Assembly (NCBI RefSeq): GCF_002865645.1
Contig: NW_020194627.1
Location: forward strand, 868,001 to 932,000
Direction: 5' to 3'
Source: Hyaloscypha bicolor E
Lineage: Eukaryota; Ascomycota; Leotiomycetes; Helotiales; Hyaloscyphaceae
DNA length: 64,000 nt
This document shows positions 10,904 to 22,710 of this stretch, one piece after another. Each line of letters begins with the position of its first letter. The stretch's first letter is position 1. A program made the position numbers and the translations under genes. Under the pieces are notes generated by a model. That model worked only from the letters and a program-made list of their open reading frames with translations, was not told the origin of the DNA and did not search any database.

Positions 10904-13336
10904 ATGGCTTCAAACACCCCTCCTGCCTACTCAGAGCAAGGCACTCAACCATCGGACGGAAATGCGCCGCCAACATATAACGATTCCACCGGTGTTTTGG
11001 ACGTGAGTCAAGATGGATTCAGCACCCAGACCCAAGTGCGAGGTGAGTTTCGCCCATTATTGTCTGTTCATAACTTAAACTCACCAAAACGCCAGATGAC
11101 GGACGTGTCGATATACATATAAACGAAACCGATGCGGCGCTTGCGAATCAGATTAAACGGATTCGACTAGATGCCCAACAGGAGGCTCAGACCCCAACCC
11201 CTCCACTCACGACATATGCCGCTGCCTCATCCTCTGACGCCCCTCCACCATTAAATATCGTGATACACGTTGTTGGATCGCGAGGAGATGTGCAACCTTT
11301 TGTTGCCCTGGGGATAGAGCTCAAGAATAAATACAACCACCGTGTGCGGCTAGCTACACATGGGACGTTCAAGAAGTTCGTTGAGGAGAATGGATTAGAG
11401 TTTTTCAATATTGGTGGTGACCCCGCCGAATTGATGGCGTTTATGGTCAAGAATCCAGGCCTTGTACCAGGGATGGAGTCGCTGAAGGCTGGGGATGTGG
11501 GGAAGAGGCGTAAGGGCATGGCTGAGATTCTCCAGGGGTGCTGGAAATCTTGTGCTGATGCTGATGAGATTAAAGAAGATGATGACACAACGCCCCGGGT
11601 GAACCCGTTTATTGCAAATGCTATCATTGCAAATCCGCCGAGTTTTGCGCATATTCATTGTGCAGAGAAATTGGGGATTCCATTGCATTTGATGTTCACG
11701 TAAGTCCCACCTGAAATATTGGAGTATTGGAGTATTGATGGGAGTCATTAGTATGCCCTGGTCACCAACGCAGGATTTCCCTCATCCTATCGCGAACATC
11801 AAATCTTCCAATGCTAGTGGAAGTATGGCTAACGAGCTGACCTACACATTAGTTGACATGATGACCTGGCAAGGACTGGGCGACATCATCAACAAGTTCA
11901 GGGAAGAGACTCTGAATTTGGTAACCCTCTCACAAGCGGCGGCTACCACTGTGCTTCACCGACTGCAAATACCGTATACGTACTGTTGGTCTCCAGCACT
12001 GATTCCCAAACCCAAAGATTGGGGCCGCTACATCAGCATTTCCGGTTTCTACTTCCTTTCTCTGGCGTCCAACTACCAACCTGCCACCGATCTTGCCGAC
12101 TTCCTGGCCGCTGGTCCCCCACCTGTCTACATCGGCTTTGGCTCAATCGTCGTCGACGATCCCAATGCCATGACGAAACTAATCTTCGAAGCCGTCAAAA
12201 AGACAGGGCAACGAGCTTTGGTTTCGAAAGGTTGGGGTGGTTTGGGCGGGGATGAGTTAGATAAACCTGAGGGTGTCTTCATGCTCGGCAACTGTCCACA
12301 CGACTGGCTCTTCAAACACGTGTCCTGTGTTGTTCATCACGGTGGAGCAGGGACAACAGCGGCAGGCATTGCTCTAGGCCGTCCCACTGTCATTGTTCCT
12401 TTCTTTGGCGACCAGCCTTTCTGGGGAGCAATGGTGGCACGTGCAGGTGCTGGCCCTGCCCCCGTGCCTTATAAGGACCTCACGGCGGACAAGCTTGCTG
12501 AGGCCATTCTTGTTGCTCTGAAACCTGAAACACTTGAACGAGCAAAGCAGCTCGGAGAGCGCATCCGCGAGGAAAATGGGTGTGAATCCGGTGCAGCTAG
12601 CTTTCACGAGCAGCTGCATATTCCTAGACTGCGCTGTATGATGGCTCCAAACCGAGTAGCTGTCTGGCAGATCGCCACCAAAGGATCGAAGACCGACGAC
12701 ATCAAGTTAAGCGCCTTCGCAGCGGCCGTTCTAGGGGAAGAAGGCATTCTGGATGTCAATCAATTGAAATTGTATCGACCCTGCGAATATCCGACCGCAG
12801 AACATTTCATGGTTGCGAACTCGACTGGAGCCAACCCCATCCTTGGGACTCTGGGTTCAATTGCCTCTGGTATACTGCACTGGCCGGTTAATGTCGCCAA
12901 GTCAAAAGCAGCGATTGTCTATGAACCATACAAAGGCGCCAAAAAGGACGGCTGGAAAGGCTTCGGCAAAGGACTCGGGAAGGGTGCCTTCAACTTCTTC
13001 TTTCCAACCCGAGGCCTGGTGATAAGCGGTAAAGCGTACGGCATGCGTGCTCTTTATGCCTCTATCAGGAGGAAGCTGAGTTCGGATACGCTGAGTTTCA
13101 TTCTTGCAGTGCACTTTGCCGAAGGGTTTGAAGAGGCGAAAAATGCGACGGCGGAGCAGAGGCAGGATGTGTTAAGACAGTGGCAGCAGCTAGGACTGGT
13201 GTTGAAGAAGGAGCAGACTGGGAGCAGTTCAAGCTCGGGGTACAGCTTGACACCTACGAGTACAGGGACGAGTTCGACAAGTGCAGCAACGGATCGAAGG
13301 AGAGATAAATCGTTGCCGTCTACTCCTTCAGGTTGA
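10904..13336 (+). CDS. Sterol 3-beta-glucosyltransferase-like UDP-sugar transferase (GT1), 3 exons
   Basis: Exons 10904-11042, 11096-11699 and 11752-13336 (introns of 53 and 52 bp) give 775 aa. At about residues 100-118 the N-terminal GT28-type motif [18 protein letters not shown] is present. The second splice creates the family motif [12 protein letters not shown]. The C-terminal donor-sugar site reads [18 protein letters not shown] (about 440-457), followed by [15 protein letters not shown]. Known relatives move glucose from UDP-glucose to the 3-OH of sterols. Unlike Atg26/Ugt51 there is no room for PH-GRAM domains, so this is the short class. The C-terminal 270 residues, with a Gly/Lys-rich segment and Ser/Thr tail, are typical of the filamentous-fungal branch. 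An alternative start at 10823 would add 27 residues. Confidence 0.88.
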
Positions 13337-13800
13337 ATATGGGCTTATGCTCCAACCCGTTGGCAAGGCAGGAGATATGCTGGCAAAGCAGAAAGCACAC
13401 CGGCGAGGGTGAGTCGGCTACAATGCTCGTGGAGCTATCAGCATCGAAGCAAACGATACCGACTTTCCACATCTTGCTCGGTCACGGCGGTGGGAAACCA
13501 ACCAAGACATTCTTGGTTAATTTATTTGTTGGATGATGAATGGTGAATGAGTCACATTAAGAGGGATACCCAGATTGCTTTTCGATGGACGAGATGTCTT
13601 AAAACACCCTCTGGACCTCGAAAAGAAGATATGACATTTCTCATTTGTAGGGTGGTACGCAAACAAATAGTGAAGGGTGAAATGCAGTTCAAAATGTACG
13701 GGTGATCTCTCACTTCTTCGCCAAAAAATAGAATCTCACATCAAAAGCAGTACTCAGGGTCAGATATTGCTGCTCCTATATACCCTATGAATTCATCGGG
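13337..13800. other. Intergenic stretch
   Basis: This is the 3' flank of the glucosyltransferase gene. I see no gene. Confidence 0.5.
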
Positions 13801-14490
13801 CTACAAAAATATAGATGTGCGCCTTCCTATCTTATTACACGACCAAATACAAGCTCCCAGAATCGTACTCATCTCATTCTTAACATAATTCTTCGACAGA
13901 ATATTCACACAAACAACACACTTCACAAAATCCTTGCTTACAACATCCGCTCCCGCCGGCGAAGTATGTATATGGTCATTCGGATAGAACACGCCCACGG
14001 CCTCCTTTCCCAGCGCCTTATTAGCATTCGCAGCATACTGCCCATGATCCACAAAGGTAATATTACCATTCGCCACATTCTTCGCTGCCAACGCAGCACC
14101 CCTGATAAGGCCGCTAGCTGCATAATTAAAAGTCCCGGATTCCCAGGGATTATTCGGCGTTTGGTTGGATATAATCACATGCGCTCTCAGTTTCCCAAAA
14201 GTCTGCGTGGCTTCTGTCATATATGCATCGAAGGCCTTGACCACTGCCCCAATTTTAGTCGTGTACGTTACATCTCCGGTGTCAGGGCAATTGGACCGGC
14301 CATTGTCACTCGACTTTGGCCGTCATTGTGGCTGAATTCGACAACAACGAAATCACCAGGTTGGGCCAGTTTCGTTACATTCATATACGAAAACTCCCTG
14401 TCTCCGGGCAATTTTAACTCCTCCGCACTTTTTAAAACTATCCCCTCGTCCGGCGAGACATTACTAGCGTATCAGCCACAGCTATTGACA
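13801..14490 (-). pseudogene. Rhamnogalacturonan acetylesterase (CE12, SGNH fold), truncated and frameshifted
   Basis: Reading the minus strand, a segment YMNVTKLAQPGDFVVVEFSHNDG contains the block III GHND-like motif of SGNH esterases (here SHND). A frameshift follows at about 14320; the next frame reads DNGRSNCPDTGDVTYTTKIG and runs on through VKAFDAYMTEAT to DHIHTSPAGADVVSKDFV, with the catalytic Asp-His (D-x-x-H). The N-terminal half with the nucleophile GDST motif and signal peptide is missing. These enzymes remove acetyl groups from pectin rhamnogalacturonan I outside the cell. With no nucleophile and a broken frame this copy should be dead. Confidence 0.75.
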
Positions 14491-14872
14491 AAGTAGAAGC
14501 CATCCGAGACTGGGTATTCCGATTAAACCTGGCTTAACGCGAAACACTAATCTGCTTCGTCGGCTATTATCGCGATCGTGGTTCCACTCATCGAGCTTAA
14601 GGCTTCGGATTAAGACACGCACTTATAAAAAGAAAAAAGAGCATTATCTTCGTCGAATCTCACCAAGCCCTATACCGAAGCAGGAAGAAGCCCCATTGCA
14701 AAGTGCAAGCTGGAAAAAGAAGCGAAAGGAGGGCTGCACTTCCTCTCGAAGCTCCCAAATGATCAGATTCGCGCCCGCCACTCGAAAAGAAGCATTGCCA
14801 CCACCGACCGCATCAATGAAAGATATGCATTGCACACAGTTTTCACCTCATTGCCAGCAAATAATTAGAAAG
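14491..14872. other. Intergenic stretch
   Basis: It separates the esterase pseudogene from the 3' end of the P450 gene. No missing esterase 5' half could be found here on the minus strand. Confidence 0.5.
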
Positions 14873-16716
14873 TCAGAAACTCGGCACCCTCCTCGTAACC
14901 CTCACCCAAAAATCACTCTGCAGAAACAAGCCAGCATTAAAGCACTTCCACGGGCTCGTGGGATCCACGATTTGGAAATCAAAGTTACGTAGCAGCTAGT
15001 ATGCAATCACCATGTTAGAACCTGTCCCCAAATATCACCAGCCGAATGCTTTTCTTGTCATTCTTGATATAATGTGAGAAATTTCACTCACCTCAACGAA
15101 AACCTTATTCAGCTCAATCCCCGCGATGTTCTTGCCAAGGCACTGATACCTCCCATACCCAAAACACAACTCCACGTCAAACTCTCTCATTGCAATCTGG
15201 TCCGGGTTCCCTTCAAGCCAGCGCTCGGGGCGAAAAACCATCGCATCTTCCCCCCACAAGATCTGATTCCGCATCACTCCAAATGGACTCCAGCCAATCA
15301 TCGTTCCTTCAGGTACGAACAACCCGCGAAGAGTGTCGCCGCCAATGGGCACGGTTTTCGACATAAAGCCCGTGGCGGGAGGGGAGATGCGGAGCCCTTC
15401 TTTGATGACTGCTTGTAGGTAAGGCAGTTTGCGGGCTTCGGCGTCGGTGATGGGGGAAGATAGGTTGGAAGAGGAGAGCTCGTTAAGGAGTTTTGCTTGG
15501 ACGGTGGGGTTGGTGATGATGTGCAGGAGGGTGGCGCGCATGGCTGTTGCGGAGGTGTCGGAGCCTGCTACTCTACATATGAAGGAGAGGGGTTAGAGAG
15601 GGCTGAGGAGGGGTGAGGGGTGAGGATAAGGTGGGGGAAAGGGGCGTACATTTGGAGAAGAGACTCGGACCGTGCTTCCCTTTGCGTGAGGCCGTGAGCG
15701 AGAAAGGAGCCCAGCATGTCCCGCTTGACTTTCTTATTTGGACCGAATCTCTCCGCGACTACTTGCTTCCCAATCCTAATTATAACAGCATACAGTCAGA
15801 GAGCCGTTATCCAATAGTAATAAGAGAGAGGGTCAATAGCGAGGGAGATACGAACCCCATTAATTTGCCCATACCAACGGTGTCCGTCTCTTTCGGGAGG
15901 AACCGCCGGAGAGGTTTCCAGAAGAACACCTTCGCGAGCGCAGGCCAGGTCCCGAGCAGGGTAGCCAAGGGAAACAAATCCTCCATGGTCTTCGCATACG
16001 AGCTCACATCATCATCAGCCTCTAGATTTCCAAACGCTGTCCCGAACGCGATTTTAGAAATAATATCAAGAGTAAGAAACTGGAACTTGGCAGCCATGTC
16101 CGCGGGCTTGAATTCCATTGATGTAGACACATATCTAGAGTCTAGGAATTGCACGAGCTTAGCGATATTGTCGTCGATGGACATCTCCAGGTACTCATTA
16201 TCTTTGCCGGCATACTTAGAGATTTCTATAAGCCACATGGTCGCGTAATTTGATAAGGCGGACTTACTCCCACGGCGCACTTTGCTCGAAGCTCCAAATG
16301 CCGTTCCTCGTTCATCTCCGAGAACATGGAGAAGTATTCCGGCTCAAGGCGTGCACCGTCATACCATTCCGATTTCCGATAGGGTGACCGAACAGCGGAC
16401 ATCCGCCTCAAAATTGTGGGATCGCTCGTGAAGAGCTCATTTGGGCCGAGTCGCACGAGTGAACCTACAATCCACTTTAGCAAAGTCTTTTCTTGCAAGG
16501 GAGAAGGAGGCCGCTACCGTATTTCTCGCACACTTCAGCCGTATCTAGATGGAAGCGACCGCCTATTGCCTTCCTGAGGAGCCAGGCTTTCGAGAACCCA
16601 GCGAAAGGTGGGCCTGGAATATGGCGCAGGCGGAACCAAGTGCGGAGCCTTGATATGAAAGCATATCCTATTAGGAGGATAGCGAGCAAAGTCCAGATCT
16701 CGCGTGAGAAAGCCAT
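14873..16716 (-). CDS. Cytochrome P450 monooxygenase, 6 exons
   Basis: Minus-strand exons 16716-16518, 16464-16268, 16214-15856, 15775-15650, 15572-15092 and 14995-14873 (introns 53, 53, 80, 77 and 96 bp) give a full-length 494-aa P450. Landmarks are an N-terminal membrane anchor (about 7-22), the hinge RHIPGPPFAG, the I-helix AGSDTSAT (about 296-303), the K-helix E-x-x-R in KEGLR (352-355), FRPERW (about 407-412), and the heme loop FGYGRYQCLG with thiolate Cys438. The last exon restores the typical C-terminal LLRNFDFQIVDPTSPWK. The overall pattern recalls fungal pisatin-demethylase-like clans, but substrate and CYP family cannot be assigned. It likely sits on the ER membrane. No biosynthetic cluster is visible around it. 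Confidence 0.92.
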
Positions 16717-17318
16717 GTACGGTTTGAGGGGGTCCTATACAGACCGATAGAGATGGGGTATATGGAGGTGTCGCGGTCTTTGAACGGAGAGCGGGGTTAC
16801 ATGTTGGTAGAAAGTGCGTGTAACAGCAATGTGCCCAATCGGGGAGGCCCTCGTGGCTCCCCGTGCAAATACGGGCATGCAAGACTTGCTCCCCAGGCAA
16901 GGATATTGAAAGGTGTGGTGAGACAACGATATGGAGATTTCATCCGCTCAATTGCGCGATAGATACTAACAAAGTTGCTTTGGGATTCACCTGTCGTAAA
17001 AGATGTGATGAAAGCTCCATCTTTCATCGCTCATCAAACCGCGTTGTACAACAATGTTGAGGGCGAGATTTGAGGTTGCTCTACGGTTCACTTGAACCTC
17101 TACTTCTCGAGTCAAAATGAAACGCGACTCAAAGATGCACACAACCAAAACTTACAGTTCCTAAAACAGTCCTTGATTGCGGCAATTGCCTGTGAATCCA
17201 TTCCCGCTTATCGCTCTCCTGCCCTGCTGACTCCGAAAATGCTATACTGTACTTCGGTCATTAATCATAATTCATCTTCCCTTCACGCCTTTCCTAACCT
17301 CCATCTCTCTAACACCCC
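16717..17318. other. Intergenic region between two minus-strand genes
   Basis: It contains the P450 promoter side and the palA 3' flank. I see no gene. Confidence 0.5.
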
Positions 17319-20011
17319 TCAACCGAACTTAAACCCCCTGTTCGGATCCCACGTCCCACCACCACCCGGTCTCTGTCCTGCTTGATCTTGCCCCTGCCCC
17401 GGCCCCTGCCCCGGCGGCGGCGGCGGCGGCCCACCAAACTTAATCCCCAATTCCGGATTCCACGTCTGCGGCGTAATCGGCGGTGTCGTCATACTTGAAA
17501 CATTCGCCCTTTGCGGTATGGGCGCAGGGATATTCTCGCTATTTATCATAGGCGGCTGATATGCCTGCGGCAGATTCTGACTCGGAGGTGGAGGTCCATG
17601 GGAGGATGAGCGCGTGTTGTACGTTCTCGGCTGCTGTGGCTGCGGCGAAAGTGTCAAATTCGACAGCGGAGGGAGCGAGAGGTCGTTTTCGATCCTTAAG
17701 ACCTCTTCTCTTCTTTCGTAGACGAATGTTTTACAGCCATCCCGAAATCTGCCGACGATTTTGGCAAGATCGTTGTAGAATTTTCGCCCGACCTCGAGGT
17801 TGCTGACTATTTCTTTGTATTTGAAATATGCATTCTCTAGTTTCTGCAATGCTTGTTCGCGTTCGCGGGAGCTGGTGTCACCTTTCCTTGCTGCCACGAA
17901 AGATGTGTTCGCGGCTTCGAGTTGTGAAGTCAAGCGATCTTGCTCGTCGGACTCGGACTTCACGCCCGCGAGATCGACATCGTACTTTTGGAGGCGCTGT
18001 TCAAAAAAGTCTTCAAAATGGGCGGGGACTAATGTTTGGCTAGGGTATTCACGTTCAAGTCGTGCAGCTTCGGCGAGAATGCTGTTATTGATATCGTCCT
18101 TCTTTGCTTTTTCTCGAAGGGCTTCGATCTTGCGTCGGCGGCGAGACTCGAGACGACTCACCTCGTTGAGGCTGTTGCGGAGACGTGAGACCTCGCCTTC
18201 AAGTTTTGGAGGGATGGCGACACGGCGGCTACTGGGGACGAAGTTCCCAATGTCGCGGTCGGTGCTAGACAGAATACGGAGCATGTCTTCGCATTCACGG
18301 AACTTACTGACGACGAGCTGGTCGCTGTTTCCTGCACTCTTGAGGTAGCCATCGATTTCGGTGACTTGGGCATATAATTTAGCAGCAGCAGATTTTGAGT
18401 CGGGACGTGTCCATCTGTCAGTGCCATATTTCTTGAGGAGTCGGTCGTTCTCAGCTGCTTCTGCTTGAAGGAGTTCTCTACCTTCGTTGAAGATTGCATC
18501 ATCGGAGGCTTTGAGTTTGTTGGTGTCTGAGAATGATCTTTGGAGTCTGGAAAGGGCATCTGCTTGACGAATTTCCTCAGCATGAGATGTCAGGCTTGGT
18601 GGTAAGCCGAGAGGTTTCTCCAGCGCTTGGAGAGATCCGGGAAGATTGAGCGATGATAGTGTGTCATGGATCTTGGTTGTCAAGATCTCGAGTTCGTCGA
18701 TGATGTTGGTATTGACAAGACGATCTCTTCTTTCTTCATAGATGCTTGCAGCAACATGAACAGCGAACGGTACAAGCTTGGCAAACAGGGGAGGCCCAAA
18801 TTCTCCCTTGTCTCCAATAAATTCGGAAGGTGCTGATACTTGTTTTGGCACCTTGGCAATCGCCATATTTGCTCGTTCGAGAGTCTTGAGCTCCGATTTG
18901 GGTGGGACAGGACCTGCAATATAAGCCCGTGAAAATACCAGGATCAAGCTACTTACTGAGGTAGATCAAATCATTGTCTTTCTCCGCCCTCTTGAGATCT
19001 TCAGTGACTTTGTTCCTCAACTCATTCAAATCATTCATCACTGTTTTATTAAGATACTTGGCCTCCTTCAGTGCTTCGTTGACACAGGATATGCTGTCCC
19101 GAAGTCTCGCCACCTCTTCACCATATTTTCTCTTCTCCAAACAATCACAAGCCTGTCGATACTGTGCTGCAGCAGCAAAATGATGGTGCTTGGCTGTAGT
19201 ATGATGTATCCATTCCGAACTTATCGCCTCACTCTTCACGCCCCAATCCCCAGCGGCACCATAGAAATCGGAAACCTTAGCAGCCAACTTTGCTATTGAC
19301 GCATCTTTGTATCCATCCATAACAGCCTTTTGCCAAAAACATTCTTGCGCTTGTGCGAGGAGGAGTTGGGACAGAGATTCGAGAGTGGAGTCGTCCATGT
19401 CTTCGGGAGGAGTAGAGCGGAGCTCTGGGATGACTGCGTTCTTGATGTGGGAGATGACCCCTGCAGAGAGACAGAAATAGTTGCATGCTGCCCGTAGTCC
19501 TTCAGTTGTGCCACGGTTCGAGGCCATTGCCAGTTGGGAGTAGAGGGCAGCAAGATTGTAGAGGACATTGGCCAGTTCGAATTTGAGGTTATTCTGAGAA
19601 ATCGGTCTTTCGGTATTGTAGCCAAGTGCCGGGTACCATGTGAAGTCTACACCAATCTGGCAATATCGTGTCAGCATGGGGTTTTGCCAACAAAAGGTTA
19701 CGCACATCTATAGGAAATTTCCCCCCAATCCAAGAAAGTTGCCCCGCATAGGCGGAGAGTTTCTTGATTCCACTGATATGCGGCTCTCGCACGTGAACCG
19801 CATCCCTTCTTAGAGCATCAATAACGTCCAAGTCCTGCTTGAACATATCCGGATGCTGGTCATATTTGCTGGAGATGTACTGCTTGATTGCAGTCGATAA
19901 GGCAAGGCTGTTCGTTTTGCGGAAGGGCAGGAAGAGGATGTTGCTGGGAGTTGATTAGCAGCTCGACTGGCCGAGAAGACCGTGAGAGGGGGACAGCGCT
20001 TACCTAGCCAT
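17319..20011 (-). CDS. palA: pH-response regulator PalA/Rim20 (BRO1-domain, Alix-like), 4 exons
   Basis: Minus-strand exons 20011-20004, 19943-19706, 19656-18957 and 18913-17319 (introns 60, 49 and 43 bp) give 846 aa. The first coding exon is only 8 nt; splicing yields MASNILFLPFRKTNSLALS, the conserved PalA/Rim20 opening, and the join FPIDIGVDFTWYP is also typical. Residues about 4-385 are the BRO1 domain, about 400-720 the coiled V-shaped Alix domain, and the tail is Pro/Gly-rich. In the ambient-pH pathway PalA binds YPx(L/I) motifs of the PacC/Rim101 factor and ESCRT-III on endosomes, so that PacC is cleaved at alkaline pH. The C-terminus ends with two similar copies of a W-(N/D)-P-x2-G-x-KFG motif. 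Bro1 itself is excluded by the PalA-type N-terminus. Confidence 0.93.
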
Positions 20012-21123
20012 GCCGACTCCGAACAATGTGAGTCTGTTGACGCGTTCAGAGATGGTTTTGCTCACGCGTTCTTCCAACCTGATGTTGACGATGACTTCAT
20101 CAGGCCTTGAATCAGAGGCACGAATTCAGGCGACAATTTCGTCCAGGTTTTCATTGGCTCACAGGGACACATCAAAAAGGAGAACTCTCCGGTTCGACTG
20201 CATTTTGTTTTGATTCGTTCGGTCTGGCCTGCCAGACCAATCGTTCGTAATGCTCGCAGATCCTGTCCCCTACTTTTTAACCTCATTCTATCTTCGTATC
20301 ATCTTCAAGTGCAGACGGGAGGGCTCCAACGTTCACGTGATGATCTCCGCCCCCTTTCTCCTATCTTCAAAAGATCCTTTCGCTGCGTCATTCAAGATCA
20401 GACAAGCTTGTGACCGTTGATGTGATATTTTAGCTTTACCCGATAATAACGACGGCCATCTTCCAACTTTTAACTCCGTCGCCTGAACAGACCCAGAACA
20501 TCACAACTCGATTCTGCAAAATGCCCTCAAGACAAGGCTAACCCCTATAGTCGTTCTCCTTTTCATTGAGCTCTCTAGGCTCGCTCGCCTTCACTAAAAG
20601 GGGCACAAGCAATCTAAGTCCCCTCGTGAGCCTCGACCCTTTTTGCAGATGTAGCTTTCCGTAACGGAAATCTCCCACGTCCAGTCTTATGATTAGCCGT
20701 TCAAGGATCGAGATTTCATGTGCGGGACACCTTCAGATGGCCTTTCCCCGGATATTTCAACGTAGTTTGCAGATTCTGCAACACCAGCTTCTCGAGAGCC
20801 CCACAGGACCTGTGATGCGGCGAGAGAAAGACGCAAGTCAATTGTGAACATGCTGCACCCCAATCCTCCTTGGTACACGGCCCCTTTCACGCCAATATGG
20901 CTGTGATTGCGAAATTCCGGACTTCTCCCAGTGGAGGGGCGGGTCAGGTCGCATTGCTTTTGTGACCCGCCTTACACCTTCGCGCCTTCCGGAATGGGTT
21001 TGCAACATCACTCTCGTTTCCAAATTAGACCAACCTCTATATTCCTCCCTTCTTCACATCTTCCACTCTTCTCTCCAGTGCTGTTCTCTTCCACCTTGAA
21101 TGCGTTGAAGTACCTCGCTCGTT
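20012..21123. other. Divergent promoter region palA / Fringe-like gene
   Basis: About 1.1 kb separates two divergently transcribed genes. Pyrimidine-rich leader sequence precedes the ATG at 21124. I see no supported coding sequence. Confidence 0.5.
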
Positions 21124-22710
21124 ATGGGTTCTACAGCTGCAAGCGGGACGATGCTCAACCCACGAAGCTCTTTCTCGCGAGTTGCCTTGCTCACACTCGT
21201 TTGTCTCGTTCTTTTCTTCTACACTTTTCGTTCCACGACCACTAAAAACCGAATTGAACCGTTCGAAACGGAAACGGAAGTAATCTATGTGCAGAATAGC
21301 AACCAAAGCCGTCCTCTGGATTGCACGCTAAACGCAACCCACCTCCAGTTATTACAGTGGCGTTACGGCCTTGGGGAGAACGTCGACTACGGACGACGGT
21401 ACATACGATTTCATCGCGACAACATCGCACGAGCGTCAATGACCAAAATTGATAATGACCTATTTCCGAAGGGTTTCGATACGATTAAGGTCAACAACCC
21501 CCCTATGAGCACTGCTTGTCCAAAGCCGCTGGACGTTCCGGTTGCAAGATCGCCATATCCCAGCACTGTGGATGCTTCTAATCTTCTCTTCGGCATATCC
21601 ACCACCTTCCAAAGGCTCAGTAACCCAAAGACGGGTCCCATCACCGAATGGTCACACTGGTTGACGAATGGAAATGGAAAGTCCAATGGAGCTGGTTTGG
21701 TCTTATGTCTGGTGGATGCAACAAATGCTGAAATCGAAGCAACAAGACAAATGATGAAGGAGATGGGCATGGACGTTAAAGTGTTCCCCTCTGACAGCTC
21801 GATCGAAATGGCGAAGCGGTATCTGTCGCTCCTCCCAGCACTCTACCAGGAGTCAGAGCACAAGAAACGGAAATACCTCGTCATGTGCGACGACGATACC
21901 TTCTTCCCCTCCATGCACCGCCTCCTCAACCTTCTCACTACTTACAACCACACCACTGATCTCTACATGGGTACATTCTCCGAGGATATCAACAACATCG
22001 AACGCCACGGGTCCCAAGCCTTCGGCGGTGCAGGCGTCTTCTTCTCCGTTCCGCTTGCCAAGAAAATATCCTCCTTCTTCTCGCAGTGCAGCACACGCCA
22101 GAAAATCCAAGAATCAGACACAGGCTGGGGACCCCAAGGCGACATCCTGCTCCGAAAATGCATCTACGAAAACACCGAGGTCCGCCTCACACTGCTGCGT
22201 GATCTCCACCAACTCGACATTGTGGGCGACCCGGCTGGATTCTACGAATCTGGCATTGCGCCGCTTTCCCTCCATCACTTCAAAGGTGGCATGTGGCATG
22301 AAGCACATCCGTATGAAGGTGCGCAAATCATGCATGCTTGCGGCGAAGACTGTTTCCTGCAGCGATTTCAAACGAGGGATAATTACATCATCTCAAACGG
22401 TTTCTCTGTCGCTCACTACCCGAAAGGAATTGACTTCAGTGTTCATCAGATGGAGCGGACATTTGGTGCAGCGCCTGACGATTATGGTTGGAATATGGAC
22501 TTTATGTTAGGGCCGGGAAGGAAGAGTTTGATTCAGACTGGGAGGAAGGCGAGCTGGGAGTTAAAGGAGAGTAGAGTCGAGGAGGATGGGAGCGTCAGAC
22601 AGACTTATATTCGGAAGGGCGATGATTGGCGGTGGAGCTTTGAGCAGGGTGGGAAGGGGTGGAGGATGTATGATAAGGATGGGGTTGTGGAGTTAATTTG
22701 GATTTCGTGA
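21124..22710 (+). CDS. Fringe-like type II membrane glycosyltransferase (GT31-like)
   Basis: A single exon of 528 codons. Residues about 19-36 form one hydrophobic signal-anchor after a short cytosolic tail, so the enzyme should face the Golgi/ER lumen. At about 250-262 the segment YLVMCDDDTFFPSM carries the DDD acid triad that binds metal and UDP-sugar in Fringe/beta-3-glycosyltransferases. FGGAGVFFS and GWGPQGDILLRKC follow, matching the family's later blocks. Fungal members are uncharacterised; acceptor and sugar are unknown. The ATG at 21124 is the first in frame and starts just before the anchor. Confidence 0.85.
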   Translation: MGSTAASGTMLNPRSSFSRVALLTLVCLVLFFYTFRSTTTKNRIEPFETETEVIYVQNSNQSRPLDCTLNATHLQLLQWRYGLGENVDYGRRYIRFHRDNIARASMTKIDNDLFPKGFDTIKVNNPPMSTACPKPLDVPVARSPYPSTVDASNLLFGISTTFQRLSNPKTGPITEWSHWLTNGNGKSNGAGLVLCLVDATNAEIEATRQMMKEMGMDVKVFPSDSSIEMAKRYLSLLPALYQESEHKKRKYLVMCDDDTFFPSMHRLLNLLTTYNHTTDLYMGTFSEDINNIERHGSQAFGGAGVFFSVPLAKKISSFFSQCSTRQKIQESDTGWGPQGDILLRKCIYENTEVRLTLLRDLHQLDIVGDPAGFYESGIAPLSLHHFKGGMWHEAHPYEGAQIMHACGEDCFLQRFQTRDNYIISNGFSVAHYPKGIDFSVHQMERTFGAAPDDYGWNMDFMLGPGRKSLIQTGRKASWELKESRVEEDGSVRQTYIRKGDDWRWSFEQGGKGWRMYDKDGVVELIWIS

